From Pseudomonadota bacterium (GTDB taxonomy: Bacteria; Pseudomonadota; Gammaproteobacteria; Burkholderiales; Gallionellaceae): a stretch of 64,000 nt of DNA. Position 1 is the first letter of the stretch. The number at the start of each line of letters is the position of its first letter. The stretch covers positions 124,001-188,000 of the forward strand of contig JAJZTF010000002.1 in NCBI GenBank assembly GCA_021821945.1, given 5' to 3'. The translations under genes were made by a program, and so were the position numbers. The notes beneath the pieces are model-generated. The model was not told the origin of the DNA, made no database searches, and saw only the letters and a program-made list of their open reading frames with translations. Shown here one piece after another: positions 10,365 to 18,615 of the stretch.

Positions 10365-12249
10365 TGCGCTTTTCCAGTTCCTCCCAGCGCCCCATCAGGC
10401 TTGAAAGCGCTTCCTCTATCTCTTCGTTTCTCGCCTGAAGCTGTCTTGCGCGCTTCGCGTCGTTTTTGAATATCGCGCCGTCGGCAAGGTGGGCGGCGAT
10501 GTCGATCTGTTCCTTTTCCAGCGCCTCGATGCGGCCGGGAAGTTCCTCGAGCTCGCGCGACTCCTTGTAGCTCAGCCTGTTCTCGGCCCTGGGTTTGACG
10601 GGAGCCTGCTGTTTGGGGGCAGCCTTTGCGGGTGCCGGAGCCTGCTGGAATTTCTTTGCCCTCACCCAGTCTTCATGCCCGCCTACGTATTCGACGAGCT
10701 TTCCTTCCCCTTCGAAGGCGATCACCTGCGTCACCACGTTGTCGAGGAATGCCCTGTCGTGGCTTACCAGGAAAAGCGTGCCGTCGTAGTTGGCAAGCAG
10801 CTCCTCCAGAAGTTCGAGCGTCTCGATGTCGAGATCGTTGGTCGGCTCGTCGAGCACGAGCACGTTTGCCGGCTGTGTGAATAGCCTCGCCAGAAGAAGG
10901 CGGTTTCTCTCCCCTCCCGAGCAGCTCTTTACCGGAGATCTCGCGCGCTCCGGCGGGAAAAGAAAATCTTCCAGATAGCTGATCACGTGCTTTCTCTGTC
11001 CGCCGATCTCGATGTAATCCGAGCCCTGGCTTATCGTGTCGGCGAGCGTGGCCTCGTCGTCAAGCTGCGCGCGCAGCTGGTCGAAATAGGCGACAGACAC
11101 CTTGGTGCCCAGCCTCGCCGTTCCGGAGTCTGGCTGGATCTCTCCCAGGATGATCTTGAGCAGCGTGCTCTTGCCAGCACCGTTGGGGCCCAGGAGTCCG
11201 ATCTTGTCGCCGCGCTGGATGCGGCAGGAGAAATCCTTGATCAGCGTGCGGCCGCCATAGGATTTGCTGACATCGATGAGTTCGGCGACCAGTTTTCCGG
11301 AGCGTTCTCCGCTGTCGACCGACATCTCGACCTTGCCCTGCTTTTCGCGGCGCGCCGCGCGTTCCCGGCGGAGCTTCTCAAGACGCAGCACGCGCCCTTC
11401 GTTCCGAGTGCGACGGGCCTTGACTCCCTGGCGTATCCAGGCTTCCTCCTGAGCCAGCACCTTGTCGAATTTCGCGTTCACCACCGCCTCGTCCGCGAGC
11501 ATGCGTTCCTTGATCGCAAGATAGGCGCTGAAGTTTCCGGGGAATGAGGCGAGCCTTCCGCGGTCAAGCTCCACGATGCGCGTTGCGACATTGTCGAGAA
11601 ATCTCCTGTCGTGGGTGACGAAGAGCACGCTGCCTGCAAAGCTGTTCAAGAGTCCTTCCAGCCATTCGATCGAGGCGAAGTCCAGATGGTTGGTCGGTTC
11701 GTCAAGGATCAGCACATCGGGCTCGGCTACCAGGGCCTGCGCCAAGGCAACGCGCTTTCTCTGTCCGCCGGAAAGATTGCCGACCATCTTTTCGGGATCG
11801 AGGTCTAGCTTCGCGATCGCGGTCTCGATGCGTGTCTTGACCGACCAGCCTCCCTGCGCTTCGAGTTCTGTCTGCAGGTGCTGCATCGCCTCGAGCAGCT
11901 TTTCGTGATCGGCATCGGGGTCGCCCAGCTGATGGGAGACGTGGTTGTAGTCCTGCAGGAGCTTCTGCAGCTTGCCCAGTCCCTTGGCCACAGCGTCGAA
12001 CACGCTGTCATCGGGATCGAGTGCAGGCTCCTGGCTCACATGGCAGATGCGTGCGGAAGGCGAACGCCAAACCTGCCCGTCGTCCAGCGTTGCCTGTCCT
12101 GCAAGGACGCGCATCATGCTGGACTTGCCACCGCCGTTGCGGCCGATGAGGCCCACTCGCTCCCCTTCGTCGAGTTGAAAGTCGGCATGGTCCAGGAGGG
12201 CAACGTGGCCGAAGGCCAGGCTTGCATTGTCGAGCGTGATGAATGGCAT
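10357..12249 (-). CDS. uup: ABC-F family ATP-binding protein Uup
   Basis: Duplicated Walker A/LSGGQ/Walker B, C-terminal coiled coil. Confidence 0.88.
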   Translation of the reverse strand: MPFITLDNASLAFGHVALLDHADFQLDEGERVGLIGRNGGGKSSMMRVLAGQATLDDGQVWRSPSARICHVSQEPALDPDDSVFDAVAKGLGKLQKLLQDYNHVSHQLGDPDADHEKLLEAMQHLQTELEAQGGWSVKTRIETAIAKLDLDPEKMVGNLSGGQRKRVALAQALVAEPDVLILDEPTNHLDFASIEWLEGLLNSFAGSVLFVTHDRRFLDNVATRIVELDRGRLASFPGNFSAYLAIKERMLADEAVVNAKFDKVLAQEEAWIRQGVKARRTRNEGRVLRLEKLRRERAARREKQGKVEMSVDSGERSGKLVAELIDVSKSYGGRTLIKDFSCRIQRGDKIGLLGPNGAGKSTLLKIILGEIQPDSGTARLGTKVSVAYFDQLRAQLDDEATLADTISQGSDYIEIGGQRKHVISYLEDFLFPPERARSPVKSCSGGERNRLLLARLFTQPANVLVLDEPTNDLDIETLELLEELLANYDGTLFLVSHDRAFLDNVVTQVIAFEGEGKLVEYVGGHEDWVRAKKFQQAPAPAKAAPKQQAPVKPRAENRLSYKESRELEELPGRIEALEKEQIDIAAHLADGAIFKNDAKRARQLQARNEEIEEALSSLMGRWEELEKRIS

Positions 12250-12256
12250 GTCGGAA

Positions 12257-12799
12257 TCAGGTCTTCTTTTGTTCTGCGATCAGTTTCTTCAGGTCGTCTA
12301 TGATTTCGACCGAATGGCGGGAAGTGTCGACGCTCAGGTAGACCTTGCTGATCCTGCCTTGCGGGTCGATCAGGAAGGTGTAGCGCTTGGCGATCTTGAC
12401 GAGGGCCAGATTGCGCTCGGCGCCATAGCTTTCCGCAACCTTGCCGTCCCTGTCGGCCAGAAGCGGAAAGGGCAGGTGATACTTCTTCGCGAATTCGGCA
12501 TGGTTGTCGGTGTTGTCGATGCTGACGCCGACCACCTGAGCTCCCATCTGTCTTAGCTGGCTAAGATCATCGCGGAACTTGCATGCCTCTTCGGTGCAGC
12601 CAGGCGTATCGTCCTTGGGATAGAAATACAGCACGAGGTATTTTCCGCGGAATTCCGAAAGGGTGTGCTGCATGCCGTGCTGGTCTGGCAGGTTGAAGTC
12701 GGGGGCCATCTGGCCTGCCTTTGGCGGATCGCTTGCCAGCGCTGCAGGCACGGTGAAAAGTATTACGATCGCGGTGGTGATGGAGAATAGCCATTTCAT
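12257..12799 (-). CDS. Exported peroxiredoxin (Bcp/thioredoxin-dependent peroxidase type)
   Basis: YFYPKDDTPGCTEEACKFRDD motif; N-terminal signal peptide MKWLFSITTAIVILFTVPAALA. Confidence 0.88.
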   Translation of the reverse strand: MKWLFSITTAIVILFTVPAALASDPPKAGQMAPDFNLPDQHGMQHTLSEFRGKYLVLYFYPKDDTPGCTEEACKFRDDLSQLRQMGAQVVGVSIDNTDNHAEFAKKYHLPFPLLADRDGKVAESYGAERNLALVKIAKRYTFLIDPQGRISKVYLSVDTSRHSVEIIDDLKKLIAEQKKT

Positions 12800-12891
12800 G
12801 GTGGACTCCCTTCTGTATGAGTTGCGACAGCCGGACATGATACAGCGAGAGGGTTCTGGTTGCAGAATAATTGCGGTAGAATACGCACCTC

Positions 12892-12966
12892 GTCCTTGTA
12901 GTTAAATGGATATAACCGCCCCCTCCTAAGGGGCAATTACAGGTTCGATTCCTGTCAAGGACACCA
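12892..12966 (+). tRNA. tRNA-Arg(CCT)
   Basis: Acceptor GTCCTTG/CAAGGAC, anticodon arm GCCCC-CTCCTAA-GGGGC (anticodon CCT), T-arm CAGGTTCGATTCCTG, encoded CCA. Confidence 0.95.
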
Positions 12967-13043
12967 TATGCTTATGGCAATGATCCCTATGCCTGTCATC
13001 TGCAAGGGCTGTTTTCTGGCCTGTCTTTAGGGGCGACACAGCG

Positions 13044-13394
13044 ATGCTTTACTATGCAATCAAGGTCATTGTTTCGGCTTTGCTCATCGTTGCGATCTCC
13101 GAAATCGCAAAGCGGTCGAGCGGCTTTGCGGCACTTGTCGCATCGCTTCCGCTTACATCGCTGCTCGCTTTTGTCTGGATGCACTTCGAGTCCTCGCCGC
13201 CTGAGCGTATCGGCGATCTTTCATTGCAGATTTTCTGGCTCGTTCTTCCATCGCTCGTCTTGTTCCTGGTGCTTCCTTTCCTGCTCAGGCATGGTCTGGG
13301 ATTCTGGGCCAGCCTCATTCTTTCGGTCGCTTTGACGGCTGGATCATATATGGTGCTTCTCCCTTTTCTGCGTCGCATGGGAGTGGCTTTGTGA
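13044..13394 (+). CDS. DUF3147 family membrane protein
   Basis: 116 aa, four hydrophobic segments, SGFAALVASLPLTSLLAFVWM signature. Confidence 0.75.
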   Translation: MLYYAIKVIVSALLIVAISEIAKRSSGFAALVASLPLTSLLAFVWMHFESSPPERIGDLSLQIFWLVLPSLVLFLVLPFLLRHGLGFWASLILSVALTAGSYMVLLPFLRRMGVAL

Positions 13395-13508
13395 AAGGCT
13401 TAAGACGTGCTGCGGAAAACTTGCCGGATCGATGCTATAGTTCCGTCATTGCCTAGCGTTGGATGATTCCGATCGTCTGGCGTGATTAGACCAATTCCTG
13501 AGGACAAG

Positions 13509-14681
13509 ATGAACGAAGAAAATTATCAGCCCGAGACGCTGGCGGTGCGGGAAGGGACGCTGAGGAGCCAGTTTGGCGAGCATTCCGAGGCGCTGTTTCT
13601 GACCTCGAGCTTCGTTTTCGAGAGCGCCGAGCAGGCGGCAAGGCGCTTCATAGGCGAAGAGTCAGGCAACATCTATTCGCGCTTTACCAATCCCACGGTC
13701 ACGATGTTCGAGGAGCGCCTTGCGGCCCTGGAAGGCGCCGAGCAGTGCGTTGCCACCGCATCAGGCATGTCGGCGATCCTGGCCTGCGTGATGGGGCTGC
13801 TCAAGGCGGGAGACCATGTCGTCGCATCCTACAGCCTGTTCGGCTCGACCGTGAATCTCTTCAACAACGTGATCAAAAAATTCGGCGTCGAGACCACCTA
13901 TGTTTCCGCGACCGATGTTCCGGCATGGCAGGCGGCCGTGCGTCCCAACACGAAGCTCTTTTTTCTCGAGACGCCATCCAATCCGCTGACCGAGATATCC
14001 GACATCGCTGCGATATCGGGGATTGCGAAATCCTGCGGCGCGCTCCTGGCGGTGGACAACTGTTTCTGCACGCCGATACTGCAGCGTCCGCTCGACTTGG
14101 GTGCTGACATCGTGATCCACTCGGCGACCAAATACATAGACGGGCAGGGGCGCGTGCTGGGCGGCGCAGTCCTTGGCAGCAGAAAAAACATGGAAGGTGT
14201 GTATGGATTTTTGCGCACCGCAGGACCCACGATGAGCGCCTTCAACGCCTGGATATTCCTGAAGGGGCTCGAGACGCTGAAAATCCGCATGGATGCGCAC
14301 AGCGCGAATGCGCTTGAACTTGCGAAGTGGCTGGAAGCGCAGCCCAACGTCACCCGCGTCCTTTATCCCGGACTTCCCTCCCATCCGCAGCATGAACTCG
14401 CGATGAGACAACAGAAGAGCGGCGGCGGCATCGTCTCCTTCGAGGTCAAGGGAGGCAAGGAAGCCGCGTGGCGTGTGATAGACGGCACGCGGCTCTTGTC
14501 GATCACCGCGAATCTGGGCGATACGCGAACCACGATCTGCCATTCCGCAAGCACCACGCATGCGCGCATCAGCCCTGAGGCGCGCGCGTCAGCAGGCATC
14601 AGCGACGGGCTGATCAGGATTGCAGTAGGGCTCGAGGCCGTCGTCGACATACAGCAAGACCTTGCGCGCGGTTTGCAGTGA
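13509..14681 (+). CDS. metZ: O-succinylhomoserine sulfhydrylase (PLP-dependent)
   Basis: Cys/Met metabolism PLP family: YSRFTNPTVTMFEERLAALEGAE, HSATKYIDGQGRVLGGAV. Confidence 0.9.
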   Translation: MNEENYQPETLAVREGTLRSQFGEHSEALFLTSSFVFESAEQAARRFIGEESGNIYSRFTNPTVTMFEERLAALEGAEQCVATASGMSAILACVMGLLKAGDHVVASYSLFGSTVNLFNNVIKKFGVETTYVSATDVPAWQAAVRPNTKLFFLETPSNPLTEISDIAAISGIAKSCGALLAVDNCFCTPILQRPLDLGADIVIHSATKYIDGQGRVLGGAVLGSRKNMEGVYGFLRTAGPTMSAFNAWIFLKGLETLKIRMDAHSANALELAKWLEAQPNVTRVLYPGLPSHPQHELAMRQQKSGGGIVSFEVKGGKEAAWRVIDGTRLLSITANLGDTRTTICHSASTTHARISPEARASAGISDGLIRIAVGLEAVVDIQQDLARGLQ

Positions 14682-14683
14682 CG

Positions 14684-15175
14684 ATGGATGTCCTGGCTGC
14701 ACAGCTTGGCGGATTGCTGAAGTCTCATGGGCTGATGCTTGCGACCGCTGAATCCTGCACGGGAGGGGGTGTGGCACAGGCGATCACCGATGTGGCGGGG
14801 AGCTCGGCCTGGTTCGAGCGCGGTTTCGTGACTTACTCGAACCTCTCGAAGCAGCAGATGCTGGGGGTCAGTGAGTCGACAATCGCACAGCACGGCGCGG
14901 TATCCGAGGCGGTGGTGCGCGAGATGGTTGCGGGGGCGCTTCTGAGAAGCTCTGCTCAGGTGGCGCTTGCAGTCAGCGGCATCGCGGGACCCGGAGGCGG
15001 GACGCTCGACAAGCCTGTCGGCACGGTCTGGTTTGCCTGGGGTTTGAGGCATACTGCGGCAATTGCACAGCGCTTCCTTTTTCCCGGAAACCGCGCCGAG
15101 GTGCGTGCCCACGCGGTGCATGCGGCGCTGCAGGGCGCGATCGACCTTCTGAACAAGCGCAGCGAAACCGTCTGA
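14684..15175 (+). CDS. CinA C-terminal family amidohydrolase (PncC-like)
   Basis: TAESCTGGGVAQAITDVAGSSAWFERGFVTYSN motif; adjacent to recA. Confidence 0.9.
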   Translation: MDVLAAQLGGLLKSHGLMLATAESCTGGGVAQAITDVAGSSAWFERGFVTYSNLSKQQMLGVSESTIAQHGAVSEAVVREMVAGALLRSSAQVALAVSGIAGPGGGTLDKPVGTVWFAWGLRHTAAIAQRFLFPGNRAEVRAHAVHAALQGAIDLLNKRSETV

Positions 15176-15247
15176 AAGAACGATCGTTCTGTTCAAATGC
15201 AAATCGCTGTGCCATAATTCGCGCACAATTTTTTCAAGGATGAATTC

Positions 15248-16273
15248 ATGGATGAAAACAAGAGCAAGGCGCTTGCCGCGGCATTGAGCCAGATCGAGAA
15301 ACAGTTCGGCAAGGGATCTATCATGAGGCTGGGCGAAAACGAGGTGGCGCGCGACATCGAGGTCGTCTCCACGGGTTCGCTGGGGCTGGACATCGCTTTG
15401 GGCGTCGGCGGATTGCCGCGCGGACGTGTGGTCGAGATCTACGGTCCCGAGTCTTCCGGCAAGACCACGCTGGCGCTTCAGGTGATCGCGGAGATGCAGA
15501 AGCTGGGCGGTACAGCCGCCTTCATCGACGCCGAGCATGCGCTGGATCCGCTTTATGCGCAGAAACTCGGGGTGCAGGTCGAGGACCTTTTGATCTCCCA
15601 GCCAGACAACGGGGAACAGGCGCTCGAGATCACCGACATGCTGGTTCGCTCGTCATCCGTCGACGTGGTGGTGATCGACTCCGTCGCCGCATTGACGCCC
15701 AAGGCCGAGATCGAAGGCGAGATGGGGGATGCCCAGATGGGCCTCCATGCAAGGCTGATGTCGCAGGCATTGAGGAAGCTCACCGCCAACATCAAGCGCG
15801 CAAACACCCTGGTGATCTTCATCAACCAGATACGCATGAAGATAGGCGTGATGTTCGGCAATCCGGAGACCACGACGGGCGGCAATGCGCTCAAGTTCTA
15901 CGCCTCGGTCCGCCTGGACATACGCCGCATCGGCGCGATCAAGAAGGGCGAAGAGGTGATCGGCAACGAGACGCGCGTCAAGGTCGTGAAGAACAAGGTG
16001 GCTCCTCCCTTCAAGGAGGCGCTGTTCGACATCCTCTATGGCGAAGGCATCTCGAGGGAGGGCGAGATCATAGACCTGGGCGTGTTGCACAAGCTCTTGG
16101 AGAAGTCCGGTTCCTGGTACAGCTACAACGGGGAGAAGATAGGCCAGGGCAAGGACAACGTGCGCGAATACCTGCGCGCACGTCCCGAAATCGCCCGCGA
16201 GATCGAGAACAAGATACGCGCGAGCGTCGGCGTTGCGCTGATCGGTGCGGACGGGCAGGGTGCGGCCGAATAG
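15248..16273 (+). CDS. recA: Recombinase RecA
   Basis: [19 protein letters not shown], full-length highly conserved. Confidence 0.98.
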   Translation: MDENKSKALAAALSQIEKQFGKGSIMRLGENEVARDIEVVSTGSLGLDIALGVGGLPRGRVVEIYGPESSGKTTLALQVIAEMQKLGGTAAFIDAEHALDPLYAQKLGVQVEDLLISQPDNGEQALEITDMLVRSSSVDVVVIDSVAALTPKAEIEGEMGDAQMGLHARLMSQALRKLTANIKRANTLVIFINQIRMKIGVMFGNPETTTGGNALKFYASVRLDIRRIGAIKKGEEVIGNETRVKVVKNKVAPPFKEALFDILYGEGISREGEIIDLGVLHKLLEKSGSWYSYNGEKIGQGKDNVREYLRARPEIAREIENKIRASVGVALIGADGQGAAE

Positions 16274-16276
16274 GCA

Positions 16277-16750
16277 ATGAGGAAGAGGCCGGAGCCCACG
16301 CTGCGCACGCGCGCCCTTCATTGTCTGGCGCGCCGCGAATACAGCAGGGCTGAGCTCGCGGCCAAGCTCCGTCCATATGCATTGAAACAGGAGGAATCCG
16401 CAGAGAAGGCCGATCTCGATCAGCTGCTCGACGACCTTGCAGAAAGCGGCTATCTTTCCGACGAGCGCGCCGTCACCCAATTGCTGCACGCAAGGCGTCC
16501 GAGGTTCGGCTCGCAGCGCATCCTGCATGAACTGCACCAGAAGGGTATCAGCCACGAACTGATAGAGCAGGCAATGCCCTCCCTGATTGAAACCGAGCTG
16601 GAGACCGCGCGCGGCGTATGGCAGAAGAAGTTCGGTGAATTGCCGCGCGACACGAAGGAGAAGGCGAGGCAGATGCGCTTTCTGCAGTCCAGGGGGTTCT
16701 CCATGGACGTCATTCTGAAGGTGTTAAAACACGACAGATTGGAGGATTGA
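16277..16750 (+). CDS. recX: Recombination regulator RecX
   Basis: Size, RALHCLARREYSRAELAAKL motif, position 3 nt downstream of recA. Confidence 0.92.
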   Translation: MRKRPEPTLRTRALHCLARREYSRAELAAKLRPYALKQEESAEKADLDQLLDDLAESGYLSDERAVTQLLHARRPRFGSQRILHELHQKGISHELIEQAMPSLIETELETARGVWQKKFGELPRDTKEKARQMRFLQSRGFSMDVILKVLKHDRLED

Positions 16751-16757
16751 GCCGGCC

Positions 16758-17591
16758 TCAGCTCATCGGCGTGAAGCTCGTCGCCCACTGCATCTCCAGC
16801 GTCTCCCTGGCATTTTCAAGATCATCATGAGCAAGCCCGATCTGCTCGAGCTCTTCCGATGAGGCCTCTGGACAGGCTGCTCCGCGGATCGCGCTCTCTC
16901 CCGTGATCGACTCGATGATGCGCACCAGCGTGATGGGTATGTTGTCCAATGCCGGCCTGTGGTGACCCTCTATCACCCGGATCACATCGTCCGGCAGATT
17001 CCATTTTCTGGCCATCATGCCGCCGATTTCGGCGTGGGTGATGCCGAATTGCGATATCTCGAGGTCGATGGTGGACGCCTCGGGGTGGGCTTCGACATGG
17101 CTTATGAATGCGTCGAATTTTGCGGGATCGAGATGGGCCATCACGAGATAGCCCATGTCGTGCAGGAGGCCTGCGAGAAACAGCATGTTCTCGTCCTGTT
17201 TGTGTCTGCCTGGCAGCCTGGATGCGAGGAGGCGCATGCCGGCCGCCACCGAGAAGCTGTGCAGCCATAGATCGCTCAGCGTGAATATTTTGCTTTCGCG
17301 TATCTTGATGGGCTCGGTCAGCGCGATGACGGTCGCAACGGATTTAACGATGGAAAGCCCGAGAACCAGCGCGGCATCATTCACCGTGCTGATCCTTCTT
17401 CCGACTACGAAGACGGGGGAATTGGCCATGCCGATCAGTCTGGCCGAGATGACGGGATCCGATTTGACGAGATCGAGAAGCTCCTGTTCGCCCTTTTCGG
17501 TGTCCAGCTGCAAAGACAGCAATTGCCTCGCTATGGTGGAAATGGTGGGGAGAACGTCTGCCTTCCCGATCTTTGCGCGCAGGTCTTCCAT
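16758..17591 (-). CDS. HDOD domain-containing protein
   Basis: HDOD pattern: LPTISTIARQLLSL, LFLAGLLHDMGYLVM. Confidence 0.85.
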   Translation of the reverse strand: MEDLRAKIGKADVLPTISTIARQLLSLQLDTEKGEQELLDLVKSDPVISARLIGMANSPVFVVGRRISTVNDAALVLGLSIVKSVATVIALTEPIKIRESKIFTLSDLWLHSFSVAAGMRLLASRLPGRHKQDENMLFLAGLLHDMGYLVMAHLDPAKFDAFISHVEAHPEASTIDLEISQFGITHAEIGGMMARKWNLPDDVIRVIEGHHRPALDNIPITLVRIIESITGESAIRGAACPEASSEELEQIGLAHDDLENARETLEMQWATSFTPMS

Positions 17592-17796
17592 GGCTATATC
17601 CGAATGAATCGCAAGGGATTCTACACTCGCTGCGGGACGGGATCAAAGCATTTTTGGATGCCTTTGATGAGGCACGGCTTTCTGCAGAAATTCTTATGGC
17701 GCCTGGATATTTTCCGAAGGAAAAATCATCATTTCCCTATGGCGGGTGGTCCGCTGCGATGAACATAATGCATTGCCTGTTAAGCCTTGGAATATC

Positions 17797-18246
17797 ATGC
17801 GGAAGATTATTCTCAGCATCGCAGTGTTTCTCGCAGGGTGCGCATCGGCACCCATAGGTCCCCGCGTGGCCGTGATGCCGGCACCCGGAAAGCCTTACGA
17901 GGTGTTCATGGCCGAAGACCAGCTGTGCCGGCATTATGCTGCGCAATCGATAGGCGCTGCGCCCGGGGACTTTGCTGCTAAAAGCTTCGTCGGTTCTGCC
18001 GCAGTGGGCACGGCGATAGGGGCTGCGGCAGGCGCGATGAGCGGCGGACACGAAGGCAGCGGTGCGGCGGCAGGCCTTGTCATCGGCAGTATGGCGGGCG
18101 CAGGGCAGGGCGCGTATGCCGGGCAGGATGCGCAGATGCGTTATGACCTGACCTATGAGCAGTGCATGTATGCGAAGGGAAACCAGGTGCCAGGCATGCG
18201 CCTGCAAACGCCAGCGCCACCGGGGGCCTATCCGCCGCCGCGCTGA
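17797..18246 (+). CDS. Glycine-zipper family lipoprotein
   Basis: Lipobox VFLAGCAS; AAVGTAIGAAAGAMSGG...GLVIGSMAGAGQGAYAG glycine zipper. Confidence 0.75.
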   Translation: MRKIILSIAVFLAGCASAPIGPRVAVMPAPGKPYEVFMAEDQLCRHYAAQSIGAAPGDFAAKSFVGSAAVGTAIGAAAGAMSGGHEGSGAAAGLVIGSMAGAGQGAYAGQDAQMRYDLTYEQCMYAKGNQVPGMRLQTPAPPGAYPPPR

Positions 18247-18433
18247 TGTGCATGCCGGATCCCTGCTTCTGTCCCGCATGCCTTTTCTCGCTTTACCTCA
18301 CACCTGCCGGCTCGGCATTGCGCAGCTGATGCCGCCCTTCGATTTTTCGCTGCCGGCCATAAAAATCGATGGGCAGATGACGTTCTGATCCTGGGAAAAT
18401 GTCGCCTACTGCCATCAAGTCTGAATTCGGGAC

Positions 18434-18464
18434 AAAAAAAAGCCTGCGGGGGGATTGCAGGCTT
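18434..18464 (-). terminator. Intrinsic terminator (minus strand)
   Basis: 8-bp GC-rich stem AAGCCTGC/GCAGGCTT with a run of eight T (two of them in the stem). Confidence 0.8.
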
Positions 18465-18488
18465 CAAGGGGGTGTTTGAGTATTAGAT
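18434..18488 (-). ncRNA. Candidate ~55-nt small RNA with C-rich terminator loop
   Basis: Minus-strand TTGACA(18520-18515)-16 nt-TATAAT(18498-18493) followed by hairpin AAGCCTGC-AATCCCCCC-GCAGGCTT and a T-run; lies wholly in the intergenic region. Confidence 0.6.
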
Positions 18489-18492
18489 TTTC

Positions 18493-18520
18493 ATTATACT
18501 CTAATATTTTTATCTGTCAA
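18493..18520 (-). promoter_or_regulatory. Consensus sigma70 promoter of candidate sRNA
   Basis: Perfect -35 TTGACA and -10 TATAAT, 16-nt spacer. Confidence 0.7.
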
Positions 18521-18615
18521 CAGAAGATTTGAAAGCGTGGATGGCGGTGCCCGCACGATGGTATGATTCGCATCTTTACAAGGCGTTATATGAGCGCCGT
18601 TGCCACGAAAGATGG

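Noticed and set aside
13022-13038. TGTCTTTAGGGGCGACA upstream of the DUF3147 gene as a third GlrR site
   Set aside because: Spacer is N9 rather than N10, little dyad symmetry, and no -24/-12 promoter downstream.
14363-15538. 391-aa minus-strand ORF
   Set aside because: Antisense to metZ/cinA/recA; no domain recognised.
17573-17857. 94-aa plus-strand ORF with protein-like stretch (RDGIKAFLDAFDEARLSAEILMAPGY)
   Set aside because: Overlaps the HDOD gene start and the lipoprotein start; no RBS or family recognised. Could be a remnant but not supportable.
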